Assembly (NCBI GenBank): GCA_018780265.1
Contig: JADMJV010000019.1
Coordinates: 1 to 64,000 of the forward strand
Length of the DNA stretch: 64,000 bases
DNA from: a bacterium
GTDB lineage: Bacteria; Vulcanimicrobiota; Xenobia; Xenobiales; JADMJV01
Direction: 5' to 3'
Position numbers and translations under genes: made by a program
Shown: one piece after another, positions 34,619 to 43,319 of the stretch
Numbering within the stretch: the stretch's first letter is position 1
Layout of the letters: every line of letters begins with the position of its first letter
Notes under the pieces: model-generated
The model's database searches: none
Told to the model about the DNA's origin: nothing
What the model saw: only the letters and a program-made list of their open reading frames with translations

Positions 34619-35605
34619 CTAGCGCTCCAGGTAGTCGGTGAGCATTTTGCGGTAACCGGTGAACTGGATGTCCAGCATCACGTCGTTGTCCACGGTGGTC
34701 ATCTGCAGGTCACCGGTTCGACCACGTTCGGCCAGGGTCTTGCGGACTGTACTGAGTACCTCTTCCATGACTTCGGCCTGATCGGGCGAGTCGGTGCGAA
34801 AGCGCACCTGCATGTCCATGCGATCATCCGAAATAAGGTCGCCTTGCCAGGTGACCAGTTCGACATGCTTAAAGAGATTGGTCAACTTTTCGGCCCCCAC
34901 CGAGGTCTTGGCCGCCTCGAAGTCGCGCTTGTTGACCCACTCCAGAAAACGCATCAGGCTGTCTTGCTTATTGAGCAACACACCGTAGGTATCCATCTCC
35001 TGGTTAAGAGCCGACAGGATGGCGCTCAAATCAGGATTGTTGCCCTGCTTCTTCTCCAAAATTCGCCGAGCGATTTCGATGTCGGCAAAGGAGTAGAAGG
35101 TACCCCCCAGACGTGCCACCACACCGGCATCCTCCTTGGGCTGCCCGGGCCTGGCGCGAATCACCACGGTTTCGTTGCCCACCCTTTCGGTGGGGTAAGG
35201 TTGTCCATCGGGGCCGTTGAGCAGAGTGGCGAAAAACAGCCCTTGCAAGCCCGGCCAGCCAGACAGGGTGACCATAAAGGAAGCCCGGTCCCGCCCCTTC
35301 TCGTCAAAGTGATCGATACGCACCATCTGAAAAGGCAAAAAGCCCAGCAGCATATTTTCCTGGGCAGTCCGGCTCAGAAAGCCCCCGATCATGTCGATCA
35401 CGCCGCCCGTGCCGCCAGGCCGTTTTTGGACGGCCCCCCAGGCGGTCTTGAACAACTCCTTAAAGCCGGTATCGTCGGGGCGGGCGTGAACCACGCCCAA
35501 CGAGACCGCCTTGGAGTCGAGCAGACTGCTGGGAGGCGGCAACTTGGGACCGTCTGCCCACACCAGATTTGTCAAACAGGCCAGAGCGAAAAGTGTCTTC
35601 TTCAC
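34619..35605 (-). CDS. Secreted protein of unknown function
   Basis: A 328-residue exported protein with a short signal peptide (KKTLFALACLTNLVWA). The mature part alternates strands and helices, for example FLPFQMVRIDHFDEKGRDRA and DDRMDMQVRFRTDSP, a pattern seen in DUF3352-type surface proteins, but I do not claim that family. No catalytic motif is evident. It follows gnd by 17 bases on the same strand. Confidence 0.75.
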   Translation of the reverse strand: MKKTLFALACLTNLVWADGPKLPPPSSLLDSKAVSLGVVHARPDDTGFKELFKTAWGAVQKRPGGTGGVIDMIGGFLSRTAQENMLLGFLPFQMVRIDHFDEKGRDRASFMVTLSGWPGLQGLFFATLLNGPDGQPYPTERVGNETVVIRARPGQPKEDAGVVARLGGTFYSFADIEIARRILEKKQGNNPDLSAILSALNQEMDTYGVLLNKQDSLMRFLEWVNKRDFEAAKTSVGAEKLTNLFKHVELVTWQGDLISDDRMDMQVRFRTDSPDQAEVMEEVLSTVRKTLAERGRTGDLQMTTVDNDVMLDIQFTGYRKMLTDYLER

Positions 35606-35622
35606 TGCAGGTGCAAGCTCAA

Positions 35623-37077
35623 CTAAGCGTTGTAGGTTCCCGCCGTGACCTGGCCGCCCTGACCTGTCCAGTTGGTGTGGAAAACCTCACCCCGAGGCTT
35701 GTCCACTCTTTCGTAGGTATGGGCCCCAAAGAAGTCGCGTTGTGCCTGCAGCAGGTTGGCTGGCAGGCGTTCGCGCCGAAATCCGTCAAAAAAGGCCAGC
35801 GCCGACGAGGTGGCGGGCACGGGGATGCCCATCTCCACCGCCTTCGCAACCACCCGGCGCCAACTGGCCTGGGCCTGCTGCAATTCGCCGGTGAAGTAGG
35901 GAGCCAGCAAAAGGTTGGCCAGTTCGGGATTCCGGTCGTAGGCCTCTTTAATCTTGCCCAAGAAGGCCGAGCGAATGATGCAGCCTTCGCGCCACATCAA
36001 AGCAATGCCGCCATAGTTGAGCGTCCAGTTCAGCTCTTTCTCGGTGGCTCGGAACATCATGTAGCCCTGAGCGTAGGAGATCACTTTCGAGGCAAAGAGA
36101 GCCTGCTCCAGGTCGCTGATGAAAGTCTTGGCGTCACCTTGAAACGGATGCAGGGCACCGCCCAAAATTTTGCTAGCCTGGACGCGCTCATCCTTGCGGG
36201 CCGACAAAGAGCGGGCGAAGACTGCCTCGCTGATCAGAGTCAGGGGAGTGCCCAGATCCATGGCCGCCAGCACTGTCCATTTGCCGGTGCCCTTCTGGCC
36301 GGCCGCATCGAGAATTTTATCCACCAACGGCACGTCATCATCATCGCGGTAGCCCATAATGCTGGCCGTGATCTCGATGAGAAACGATTTGAGTTTGCCC
36401 TGATTCCAACCGTGGAATACGTCGGCAATCTGGTCGGCCGTGAGGTTGAGGCCGTGGCGCATCAGGTCGTAGCATTCACAGATCAACTGCATGTCGCCGT
36501 ATTCGATGCCGTTGTGGACCATCTTCACAAAATGGCCCGCCCCGCCCGGTCCAACCCAGTCACAGCAGGGAGTGCCGTCGGGCACTTTAGCGGCCACCGC
36601 CTGAAAGATGTCTTTGACGTGAGGCCAGGCTTCTTCGTTGCCGCCCGGCATGATAGACGGGCCGTAACGGGCTCCTTCTTCGCCTCCAGAAACTCCCGCC
36701 CCCACAAACAGGATGCCCTTGTCCTTGAGATCTTTGACGCGTCGCTCGGTATCTGGATAGTGAGAATTGCCGCCGTCGATAATAATGTCGCCTGGCTCCA
36801 GCAACGGCAACAACTGTTCGATGACAGCGTCGACCGGGCGCCCGGCCTGCACCATCAACATCAGTCGCCGGGGGCGCTTGAGCAGCCTGACCAGTTCTTC
36901 CAGGGAGTGTGCCCCCACCACTTTGCTGCCCTGGGCCTCACGACCCAAGAATTCGTCCACTTTGGAGGTGGTGCGGTTGTAGACGGCCACGGTGAATCCG
37001 TGATCATTCATGTTGAGAACCAGGTTTTGTCCCATCACGGCTAAGCCAATGACGGCGATATCTGCCACTGCGGCCAT
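35623..37077 (-). CDS. gnd: 6-phosphogluconate dehydrogenase, decarboxylating
   Basis: A 484-residue enzyme of the long 6PGDH class. It oxidises 6-phosphogluconate to ribulose 5-phosphate and CO2 with NADP+ in the pentose phosphate pathway. The Rossmann start is IAVIGLAVMGQNLVLN, the substrate-binding signature is GGAGHFVKMVHNGIEYGDMQ, and the C-terminal part has RGGCIIR-type sequence in REGCIIRSAFLGKI. The ATG at 37077 has GGAGG eight bases upstream; a longer frame to 37101 would overlap the TPR gene. It is embedded in a run of small unknown genes and is the only sugar-metabolism gene nearby. Confidence 0.97.
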   Translation of the reverse strand: MAAVADIAVIGLAVMGQNLVLNMNDHGFTVAVYNRTTSKVDEFLGREAQGSKVVGAHSLEELVRLLKRPRRLMLMVQAGRPVDAVIEQLLPLLEPGDIIIDGGNSHYPDTERRVKDLKDKGILFVGAGVSGGEEGARYGPSIMPGGNEEAWPHVKDIFQAVAAKVPDGTPCCDWVGPGGAGHFVKMVHNGIEYGDMQLICECYDLMRHGLNLTADQIADVFHGWNQGKLKSFLIEITASIMGYRDDDDVPLVDKILDAAGQKGTGKWTVLAAMDLGTPLTLISEAVFARSLSARKDERVQASKILGGALHPFQGDAKTFISDLEQALFASKVISYAQGYMMFRATEKELNWTLNYGGIALMWREGCIIRSAFLGKIKEAYDRNPELANLLLAPYFTGELQQAQASWRRVVAKAVEMGIPVPATSSALAFFDGFRRERLPANLLQAQRDFFGAHTYERVDKPRGEVFHTNWTGQGGQVTAGTYNA

Positions 37078-37093
37078 CTTTCCAACCTCCACG

Positions 37094-37405
37094 CTAATCA
37101 ATTTCGTTCAAGAAATCCTGCATTTCCCCAAGGGCGTGGTGATCGCCTACTTTTTCGGCAACCTCCATCCCTTTCTCCAGCCAGTTGCGTGCCGACTCGA
37201 TTTTGTCCTGGTCGGCGGCCAGTTTGCCCAGCTGAAAATAGGCGGCCACATAGTCCGCATCCAACTGCAGCACCCGCAAAAACTGCTGCTCGGCACGCTC
37301 CGGCTGGGCCTCCAGACACTCCAGGGCCAGCGCATAGTTGCTGAAAACATCACCCGGATCCATTTGTAGTAGTTTTTCCAGGGTGGCGACTCGTTCTTGG
37401 TTCAT
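37094..37405 (-). CDS. Small TPR protein
   Basis: A 103-residue protein made of about three TPR-like helical pairs (TLEKLLQMDPGDVFSNYALA, then an EQQFLRVLQLDADYVAAYF stretch, then LEKGMEVAEKVGDHHALGEM). It has no signal peptide, so it is cytoplasmic, probably a docking module. Its ATG overlaps the stop of the gene upstream (ATGA) and it ends 16 bases before gnd. Confidence 0.82.
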   Translation of the reverse strand: MNQERVATLEKLLQMDPGDVFSNYALALECLEAQPERAEQQFLRVLQLDADYVAAYFQLGKLAADQDKIESARNWLEKGMEVAEKVGDHHALGEMQDFLNEID

Positions 37406-37770
37406 GGGCTCCTCTGCAAGGTAACGGCTTCGACCCGACCAGAATCGTGGGTCGTCTTTAACTCAAGCGCCTTCCCGTTCCACTCCAAAAGTCGGGGAAC
37501 CTTGGACTCGGGCTCATTCTCCGCCCAGCGGGACTGGCCTGAGGCAGAAAAGAGCAAAGTTCCCTGCTGATTCATACCAAAAACCTTGAGATGGTCGCCC
37601 TCTGCCTCGATCCGCAGTTGCAGCCCTTCGGCCCGCCACTGGCCCACCATTTGAGCCGCCTTCACCGGCACTATCGGAGTCAATCCCCGTTTGGACAGCA
37701 GTCGGTGCAGGCCGGCTCCGGCCAGACCAAACACGACCAACAAAAGCAAAGCCAGCACAGCACTTCTCAT
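37402..37770 (-). CDS. Small membrane-anchored protein, first of two paralogues
   Basis: A 122-residue protein with an N-terminal hydrophobic signal anchor (AVLALLLLVVFGLAGAG) and a beta-rich exported part: MVGQWRAEGLQLRIEAEGDH, ending in two short strands. It resembles the neighbour at 37767-38138 in layout, a signal anchor followed by a G(Q/D)W start and an L-x-(I/V) strand pair, so the two look like diverged duplicates. No known family. Both starts overlap upstream stops by ATGA. Confidence 0.7.
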   Translation of the reverse strand: MRSAVLALLLLVVFGLAGAGLHRLLSKRGLTPIVPVKAAQMVGQWRAEGLQLRIEAEGDHLKVFGMNQQGTLLFSASGQSRWAENEPESKVPRLLEWNGKALELKTTHDSGRVEAVTLQRSP

Positions 37771-38138
37771 CGGGCTGGCTCACGCAGGCGAAATTCCAAG
37801 ATGTGTCCATCCGGTTGGACCAACTGAAGACGCTTCCAACTGTGGCGCAACTGGCGGGTCCCGCCCCGCTGTTGTTGATAGGCAGATTCCGGGTTGGCCC
37901 GCTCAAAAACCACCGGCTCGGTCTCCAATCCCGAAACCTGGAGCTGCTCGCCCTGGCTCTCGACATGAAGGTCCAGGCTGACGGTGGCGCACTGCCAGTC
38001 GCCCACGTAGTCAGCAACCTGTCCGCCCACGGCGGGTGCCTGCAAAGCCGGCAGACGCTGACGCAAATAGGCCCCACCGGCCAAAAACAGGCTCAACAAA
38101 GTGACCACATAGGCCAGCCTGCGCAGATTCTGCTTCAC
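37767..38138 (-). CDS. Small membrane-anchored protein, second of two paralogues
   Basis: A 123-residue protein with an N-terminal anchor (LAYVVTLLSLFLAGGAYL) and a beta-rich exported part containing YVGDWQCATVSLDLHVESQG and LQVSGLETEPVV. The same layout as the gene downstream suggests duplication. It starts 45 bases after the metG stop. No function is proposed. Confidence 0.7.
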   Translation of the reverse strand: MKQNLRRLAYVVTLLSLFLAGGAYLRQRLPALQAPAVGGQVADYVGDWQCATVSLDLHVESQGEQLQVSGLETEPVVFERANPESAYQQQRGGTRQLRHSWKRLQLVQPDGHILEFRLREPAR

Positions 38139-38183
38139 GGCTGACCTCGAAAAAAGAGCGGAAGCCTGGCTGCCACTGGCCGA

Positions 38184-40157
38184 CTATCCCAGGCGAACAC
38201 CTGGAGCCAACTCCCCTTCCGGGGTGATCAGACGCAGCACCTGACCGTCGCCGGCGGCCAAAATCATGCCCTCGCTGAGGATGCCGAAAATCTTGCGGGG
38301 CTTAAGATTATCCACGATGCAAATGGTCTTGCCAACCATGTCCTCCGGGGTAAAATGAGCTCGAATGCCGCTCACAATGGTGCGGTCGGGCCGCTTGCCA
38401 TCGTCTACGGTCAGCCTGATCAGCTTATCGCTGCCGTCCACGGCCGTGGCACCCACTACTTTGACCGTGATCAGTTTCACCTTGGTGAAGTCTTCGTAGC
38501 CGATCTCCGCATCGGGGGCAGGCGCCTTTTCGGTGGCCTTGGGGGCCTCCACAACGGGGGCCGCCTCGCCGACTCGTTCCACTTTTTCACCGGTCATGGT
38601 CTCTTTGCGCACAATAAACTCCTCTTCCAAATTGGTCAGGTCTAGTTTGGGAAATACGATCTCGGGTTTGGCCAGGGTGGCCTCGGCTGGAAAGGGAGTC
38701 GCCAGCACGTCAAAACCCTGCTCGGTGGCTTTGCCTTCCAACCCCAGTTGGGTCCAGTAGCGGTCGCAGGCCCCCGGCAAGACCGGGGCCAGCAGCACCA
38801 GCAAGGTGCGCATGCAGCGGAAGAGCACACTGAACACCGACTGCAAACGCGGTCCGTTGTCGGCGCTTTTGGCCAACTCCCACGGTTTGGTTTCGTCGAT
38901 GAATCGGTTCAGGGCCCGCACCAACTCCCAACTGCTCTCGAGAGCCTCCCGAAACTCCAGTTTCTCGAGTTGGACTACGGTCCGCCCGGCCACATCGGCA
39001 CGCAGGTCCTCCAACTCTTGAAAGGCTCCGCCCGCCTCAAAGGCAGCCACTTTGCCAGCCACAAAGCGGCCCGCCATGGTGAGCGCTCGATGAAAGAGAT
39101 TGCCAAAGTCATTGGCCAGGTCATAGTTGTAGCGCTCGGCCAGGCCACGCACGGTGAAGTTGCCATCCTGGCCCAGCGGCACCTCGCGCAGCAGGAAGTA
39201 ACGAACCGCGTCGGCGCCCACCAGAGCCACGGCGTCCTGAGGGTGAAAGACATTGCCCTTGGATTTGCTCATTTTGGTTCCGGCAAAATTCCAATAGCCG
39301 TGAACCAACACCTGACGGGGCGGCTCCACTCCCGCCGACTGAAGCATGGCGGGCCAGACGATGGTGTGGAACCAGGGGATGTCTTTGGCCATGATATGGA
39401 GGTTGCAGGGCCAAAAAGACTCCTTATCGGGTTGCTCCAACTGGTAGCCACTGCCGGTCAGGTAGGTCAGCAACGCGTCCACCCAAACATAAAAGACGTG
39501 CTCGGTGTCCCAGGGCAGTGGGATGCCCCAACTGGTGGAGGAACGGCTGATGCACAGGTCGCGCAGTCCCTCGCGAATGCGCTGGAGCATTTCGTTGCGA
39601 CGAAAACCGGGCACGATGGCTTCCGGATGGCTCTCATGCCACCCCAGCAACCAATCCTGATAGCGACTGAGGCGGAACCAGTAGGCTTCCTCGGTCAAAA
39701 ACTTGAGGAAGGGATGGTTCTCCGGGTTCTCGGGCACCTCCGCCTCATCGACAAAGCGGTTGTCGGTGGTGTGATACCAGCCAGAGTATTCCGCTTTATA
39801 GATGTCGCCACGCTCGTGGATACGACCAAAGAAGGCCTGCACGGTAGCCCGATGCTCGGGGCTGGAGGTCCGGTAAAACTGGTAAGGACCGATATTGAGC
39901 AGCTTCCAGGCGTCGTGAAAGTGAGGGATGAAGCGTCTGCAAAATTCTTCTGGGTGGAGACCCTCGGCGGCCGCCTTGTCGGCGATGTTCTGGCTATGCT
40001 CGTCGCTACCCGTCACCAGCAGCGCGTCGTACCCCAACATCCTTTTGGTGCGGGCCAGCGTGTCGGCCAGAATCGTGGTGTAAGCGGTACCCATGTGGGG
40101 AGGCGCGTTGACATAATAGATGGGGGTGGTGACGTAAAATTTCGGCTTAGAACTCAT
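38184..40157 (-). CDS. metG: Methionyl-tRNA synthetase
   Basis: A 657-residue class I methionyl-tRNA synthetase. It has the HIGH-type sequence PPHMGTAYTT near the N-terminus, KMSKSKGN in the second half of the Rossmann domain, and a C-terminal EMAP-like tRNA-binding domain (DFTKVKLITVKVVGA) at about 555-657. ATG 40157 fits the family start KFYVTTPIYYVNAPPHM; the frame stays open to 40367 but that part has no homology. The segment between the catalytic halves where many MetRS have Cys knuckles reads SGWYHTTDNRFVDEAEV with no Cys, so zinc is probably not bound. It is divergent from ddl. Confidence 0.96.
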   Translation of the reverse strand: MSSKPKFYVTTPIYYVNAPPHMGTAYTTILADTLARTKRMLGYDALLVTGSDEHSQNIADKAAAEGLHPEEFCRRFIPHFHDAWKLLNIGPYQFYRTSSPEHRATVQAFFGRIHERGDIYKAEYSGWYHTTDNRFVDEAEVPENPENHPFLKFLTEEAYWFRLSRYQDWLLGWHESHPEAIVPGFRRNEMLQRIREGLRDLCISRSSTSWGIPLPWDTEHVFYVWVDALLTYLTGSGYQLEQPDKESFWPCNLHIMAKDIPWFHTIVWPAMLQSAGVEPPRQVLVHGYWNFAGTKMSKSKGNVFHPQDAVALVGADAVRYFLLREVPLGQDGNFTVRGLAERYNYDLANDFGNLFHRALTMAGRFVAGKVAAFEAGGAFQELEDLRADVAGRTVVQLEKLEFREALESSWELVRALNRFIDETKPWELAKSADNGPRLQSVFSVLFRCMRTLLVLLAPVLPGACDRYWTQLGLEGKATEQGFDVLATPFPAEATLAKPEIVFPKLDLTNLEEEFIVRKETMTGEKVERVGEAAPVVEAPKATEKAPAPDAEIGYEDFTKVKLITVKVVGATAVDGSDKLIRLTVDDGKRPDRTIVSGIRAHFTPEDMVGKTICIVDNLKPRKIFGILSEGMILAAGDGQVLRLITPEGELAPGVRLG

Positions 40158-40290
40158 AACGCGGGGGCCTTTCGTCCCTCGACCTGCCGGCTCCTCGAAA
40201 GCCCGTAGCGAGCGTTTGTTCGAAAGGTAGGCCCAAGCGGTCTGCGAAGACCCTGAAATATTTTCACACAAGGAATGAGGAAAGGGCGCC

Positions 40291-41400
40291 ATGCTGCGAG
40301 TCGGAGTGATTTTTGGGGGCCGTTCGGGCGAACACGAAGTGTCGGTGATGTCGGCCAAGTCCGTCATTCAGGGGCTGGACCCCAAAAAATACGAGGTCTA
40401 CCCTATCGGAATCAGCCGAAGCGGTCAGTGGGTAACCCCCGAGGGCGCTCGCACTGCCTTGCAGGCCGGCCACGTGACCGGCAACGACCTGCACAGCCTG
40501 GCGGTGCTGCCCGGCCAGGCCGAAAAGAGCCTGCAACCGATGTCTGCCTCAGGCCCTCCCCTGCCCTCTCTGGACGTCATTTTTCCCGTCATTCACGGCA
40601 CCTACGGAGAGGACGGCACCCTGCAAGGGTTGCTGGAGATGGCCGGCATACCTTACGTAGGCGCGGGGGTGGCCGGCTCGGCCGTGGGCATGGACAAAGC
40701 CTTGATGAAAGCGGTCTGGGCTGCCAGCAACATTCCTCAGGTTCCCTTTTTGGTATTTCTGCGCAAGCAGTTCGAGAGTCAGCCCAACGAAGTTGCAGCC
40801 CGCATCGAAAAGGAACTGGGCCTGCCCGTCTTCGTCAAGCCGGCCAATCTGGGCTCCAGCGTGGGCATCAGCAAGGCCAAAACCAGCCAGGAACTGCATG
40901 AGGCCCTGCGGGTGGCGGCCAGTTATGACCGCAAAATCGTGGTGGAGCAGTCGGTGGAGTCTCCGCGCGAGATCGAACTGGCCGTGCTCGGCAACGATGA
41001 GCCGCAGGTATCCCTACCTGGCGAGATCCTGCACGGGCGTGAGTGGTACGACTACCGGGGAAAATACTTCGAAACCGAAGGACAGAAGACCGTCATTCCG
41101 GCCGATCTCAGCCCGGAGCAGATCAAAGAACTGCAACGCCTGGCCATCGAAGCCTACCAGGCGCTCGACATGAATGGCCTCTCCCGAGTGGACTTCCTGA
41201 TGGATCAGCAGGGTCGATTCTTTCTCAATGAAGTCAATACCATGCCTGGCTTTACACCCATCTCGATGTATGGTCGCCTCTGGGAGGCCTCCGGCTTGAG
41301 CTACTCGGCTCTGCTCGACAAAATGATCGAACTGGCCCAGGAGCGCTTCCACGATCGCCAGCGCAATGCGGTGGAAGCCGAACTAGCCCCTTCACCCTGA
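40291..41400 (+). CDS. ddl: D-alanine--D-alanine ligase
   Basis: A 369-residue ATP-grasp ligase that joins two D-Ala for peptidoglycan. It starts LRVGVIFGGRSGEHEVSVMS, the family start, and has VIHGTYGEDGTLQGLLE, VKPANLGSSVGISKA, RVDFLMDQQGRFFLNEVNT and MPGFTPISMYGRLWEASG. GAGGAAAGG precedes the ATG. The length is normal for the longer Ddl class. Its stop overlaps the start of the PilT-like gene by one base. Confidence 0.97.
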   Translation: MLRVGVIFGGRSGEHEVSVMSAKSVIQGLDPKKYEVYPIGISRSGQWVTPEGARTALQAGHVTGNDLHSLAVLPGQAEKSLQPMSASGPPLPSLDVIFPVIHGTYGEDGTLQGLLEMAGIPYVGAGVAGSAVGMDKALMKAVWAASNIPQVPFLVFLRKQFESQPNEVAARIEKELGLPVFVKPANLGSSVGISKAKTSQELHEALRVAASYDRKIVVEQSVESPREIELAVLGNDEPQVSLPGEILHGREWYDYRGKYFETEGQKTVIPADLSPEQIKELQRLAIEAYQALDMNGLSRVDFLMDQQGRFFLNEVNTMPGFTPISMYGRLWEASGLSYSALLDKMIELAQERFHDRQRNAVEAELAPSP

Positions 41401-42338
41401 TGCTGCTCGAATTGCTCAAGGAAGCCGCCAGCCTGGAGGCCCATTTGCAGCTTTGTGTGGGCCAGGCCCCTGCCTTTTGGCGTTGGGGCCAGCTACAGGT
41501 GAAAGAAGCTGCCAAGCTGACCCGCGAAGATCTGAACCGCCTGTTGGAGCAGGGCCGCGACTGGGGGTTACCCGGTGAAGGCGAAAAGGCCGTCGGCATT
41601 CCCGGCTTTGGACGCTGCCAGGTCAATCTGCAGTTTCCCTGGGTTCTCTTTCGCCCGCTCCCGTCCGACGGGCCGCCCCCCATGGAGAAGCTAAATCTGC
41701 CACCCGGGCTGGCCGAGTTGGTCCAACTCAACCAGGGTCTGGTGCTGCTGGGCGGCCAGCGCGGTTCGGGACTGCGCACAACCCTGGCCAGCCTGCTCGA
41801 GTTGCTGCGCCAGGGCCCTCCCCGGCGCATCCTCACGGTGGGCCGTTGCCACGACTTCGTTCAGGGCCACGGACGCGGGCTGCTAGGTTCCTGTGTGCGC
41901 CTGAGTGAGGCCTTGCTGGACAGTTGCGACGTGGTGGTACTGTGGCTCACAGACAGCGCGTCGGCTCAAGCCGCTCTGGAAGCCGCCGAAGAGGGGCGAC
42001 TGGTATTGGCCTTGTTGCGGGGCCTGCACGCTCCCAATTTGCTGGACCGCTTGCAAACCTGGTTGCCGGCCGCAGCCTGGTCTCAGCGTCTCGGAGACGC
42101 CTTGCGGGCCGTCTACTATCAGCGCCTGCTGGCCAGTTCCCAGGGCCCCCTCCCCGTCTGCGAATTTGTCAACAGCGAAACCAGTCGTCAACTGCTGCAA
42201 CAACCCCGTAAAATCTACCCCGATTGCCTGGAGGGGCAGAGCGGCTGCTGGTCGTTGCTCCATTCGCTGCAAGATTGGCTGGACCAGCAGCGCGTGAGCC
42301 CCGAAGAAGCCGATTTGCTGGTGCAAAGCTGGACGTAG
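41400..42338 (+). CDS. Degenerate PilT-like protein
   Basis: A 312-residue protein with the layout of PilT/PilU pilus-retraction ATPases: an N-terminal PAS-like part (LQLCVGQAPAFWRWGQLQV), then the nucleotide fold. The Walker A position reads GGQRGSGLRTT (residues 118-128) where PilT has GPTGSGKSTT, so the invariant Lys is Leu and Ser is Arg. The Walker B area VVVLWLTDSAS lacks the VGEMRD acidic residues. It cannot hydrolyse ATP in the usual way. It is coupled to ddl by a one-base overlap, which may only reflect shared transcription. A second degenerate PilT-like protein lies at 23117-25060. Confidence 0.75.
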   Translation: MLLELLKEAASLEAHLQLCVGQAPAFWRWGQLQVKEAAKLTREDLNRLLEQGRDWGLPGEGEKAVGIPGFGRCQVNLQFPWVLFRPLPSDGPPPMEKLNLPPGLAELVQLNQGLVLLGGQRGSGLRTTLASLLELLRQGPPRRILTVGRCHDFVQGHGRGLLGSCVRLSEALLDSCDVVVLWLTDSASAQAALEAAEEGRLVLALLRGLHAPNLLDRLQTWLPAAAWSQRLGDALRAVYYQRLLASSQGPLPVCEFVNSETSRQLLQQPRKIYPDCLEGQSGCWSLLHSLQDWLDQQRVSPEEADLLVQSWT

Positions 42339-42365
42339 AGGGACCCCCGACCACCCTGAAAAAGT

Positions 42366-43319
42366 TTAGCGGTTTTTGATCTGGGCATGGATCAGGCTGG
42401 CCATGTCTACCAGGTTCTGCGGATTCCCCAGGCGCTGATCGAGCAAAATCTCGGCAGTCACGGCCTTGTCGGGATAGTAAGCCAGAAAAACCCAGTAGTT
42501 GCGCGGTGCCCGCGGCGTACTGGAGGTGACCGGCGGCGGCAACCTGGACATATCAAGCCGGCCTCCACTCAAAGTGTGCGTGGAAATCTCTTTGAAAGCT
42601 GGAGCTTTGCGGGCCTGATTTAGACCGGGATCCACAAGGTCGGGACGGGCTTTGCCAGCCACCTCGATGGAGTCGAAGCGACGCTCTGCCAGGGTGGGCT
42701 TCTTGGGAATCGCTTCGCGGAAAACCCCCAACACGGCTACTTTTCCAAATCCCTTCAACTCTTCGCGACTGTCCAGGGCCGCGTTGAGGGAAAAATAGGC
42801 ATCCTCAGCCGCAAAACTGTTGGTCCCACCGTAGAGCGAAAACTGGCAAATTCCGTCGCTGTTCGATCCGTAGCAGACCCGGCTGATCGGCTCCGGAATG
42901 GCATAGTCCTTAAAGCGAGCCTGAAGCTTGCGAGGTCCTGCCTTGGGGCGCAACTGCGAGGACGGAGATTCGGAGCCCAGTTCAACCTCGGAAAATGCCG
43001 GAGGCACTTCCCGAGGGGGCTCTACTTCCGGTTCTGGTCCCACCTGTGGGGGGCCAATGGTGGCGAAGGGAGGCAGGTCCCAGGTTTTGGGACGAACCGG
43101 GGTCACCTTTTGAGGGGCCAGACCGACCGCTTGAAACGGCACAGACCGCGCCTTGATAACATTGACGGGCGTGACCAACTCCAGAGCCGAGCCGTCCTTG
43201 GTGTGACTGCTGGCTTCCGTCACCGGCAGGTAACGGGCGGCGATATCTTTGGGATAGGGATTCTCCGGTTGGGCCGCCAGGGAGGCACTCAGCAACAGCC
43301 AGCAAAAACTGCGCCTCAC
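42366..43319 (-). CDS. Secreted Pro-rich protein of unknown function
   Basis: A 317-residue exported protein with an N-terminal signal peptide (RRSFCWLLLSASLAAQ). GTG 43319 overlaps the rlmB stop by GTGA and follows a GGGGGAAG ribosome binding site, so it is preferred over the frame start at 43331. A Pro-rich region near 85-130 precedes a globular C-terminal part (VCYGSNSDGICQFSLYGGTN and a YWVFLAYYPDKAVTAEI strand pair). Two Cys may pair outside the cell. No family was recognised. Confidence 0.72.
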   Translation of the reverse strand: MRRSFCWLLLSASLAAQPENPYPKDIAARYLPVTEASSHTKDGSALELVTPVNVIKARSVPFQAVGLAPQKVTPVRPKTWDLPPFATIGPPQVGPEPEVEPPREVPPAFSEVELGSESPSSQLRPKAGPRKLQARFKDYAIPEPISRVCYGSNSDGICQFSLYGGTNSFAAEDAYFSLNAALDSREELKGFGKVAVLGVFREAIPKKPTLAERRFDSIEVAGKARPDLVDPGLNQARKAPAFKEISTHTLSGGRLDMSRLPPPVTSSTPRAPRNYWVFLAYYPDKAVTAEILLDQRLGNPQNLVDMASLIHAQIKNR

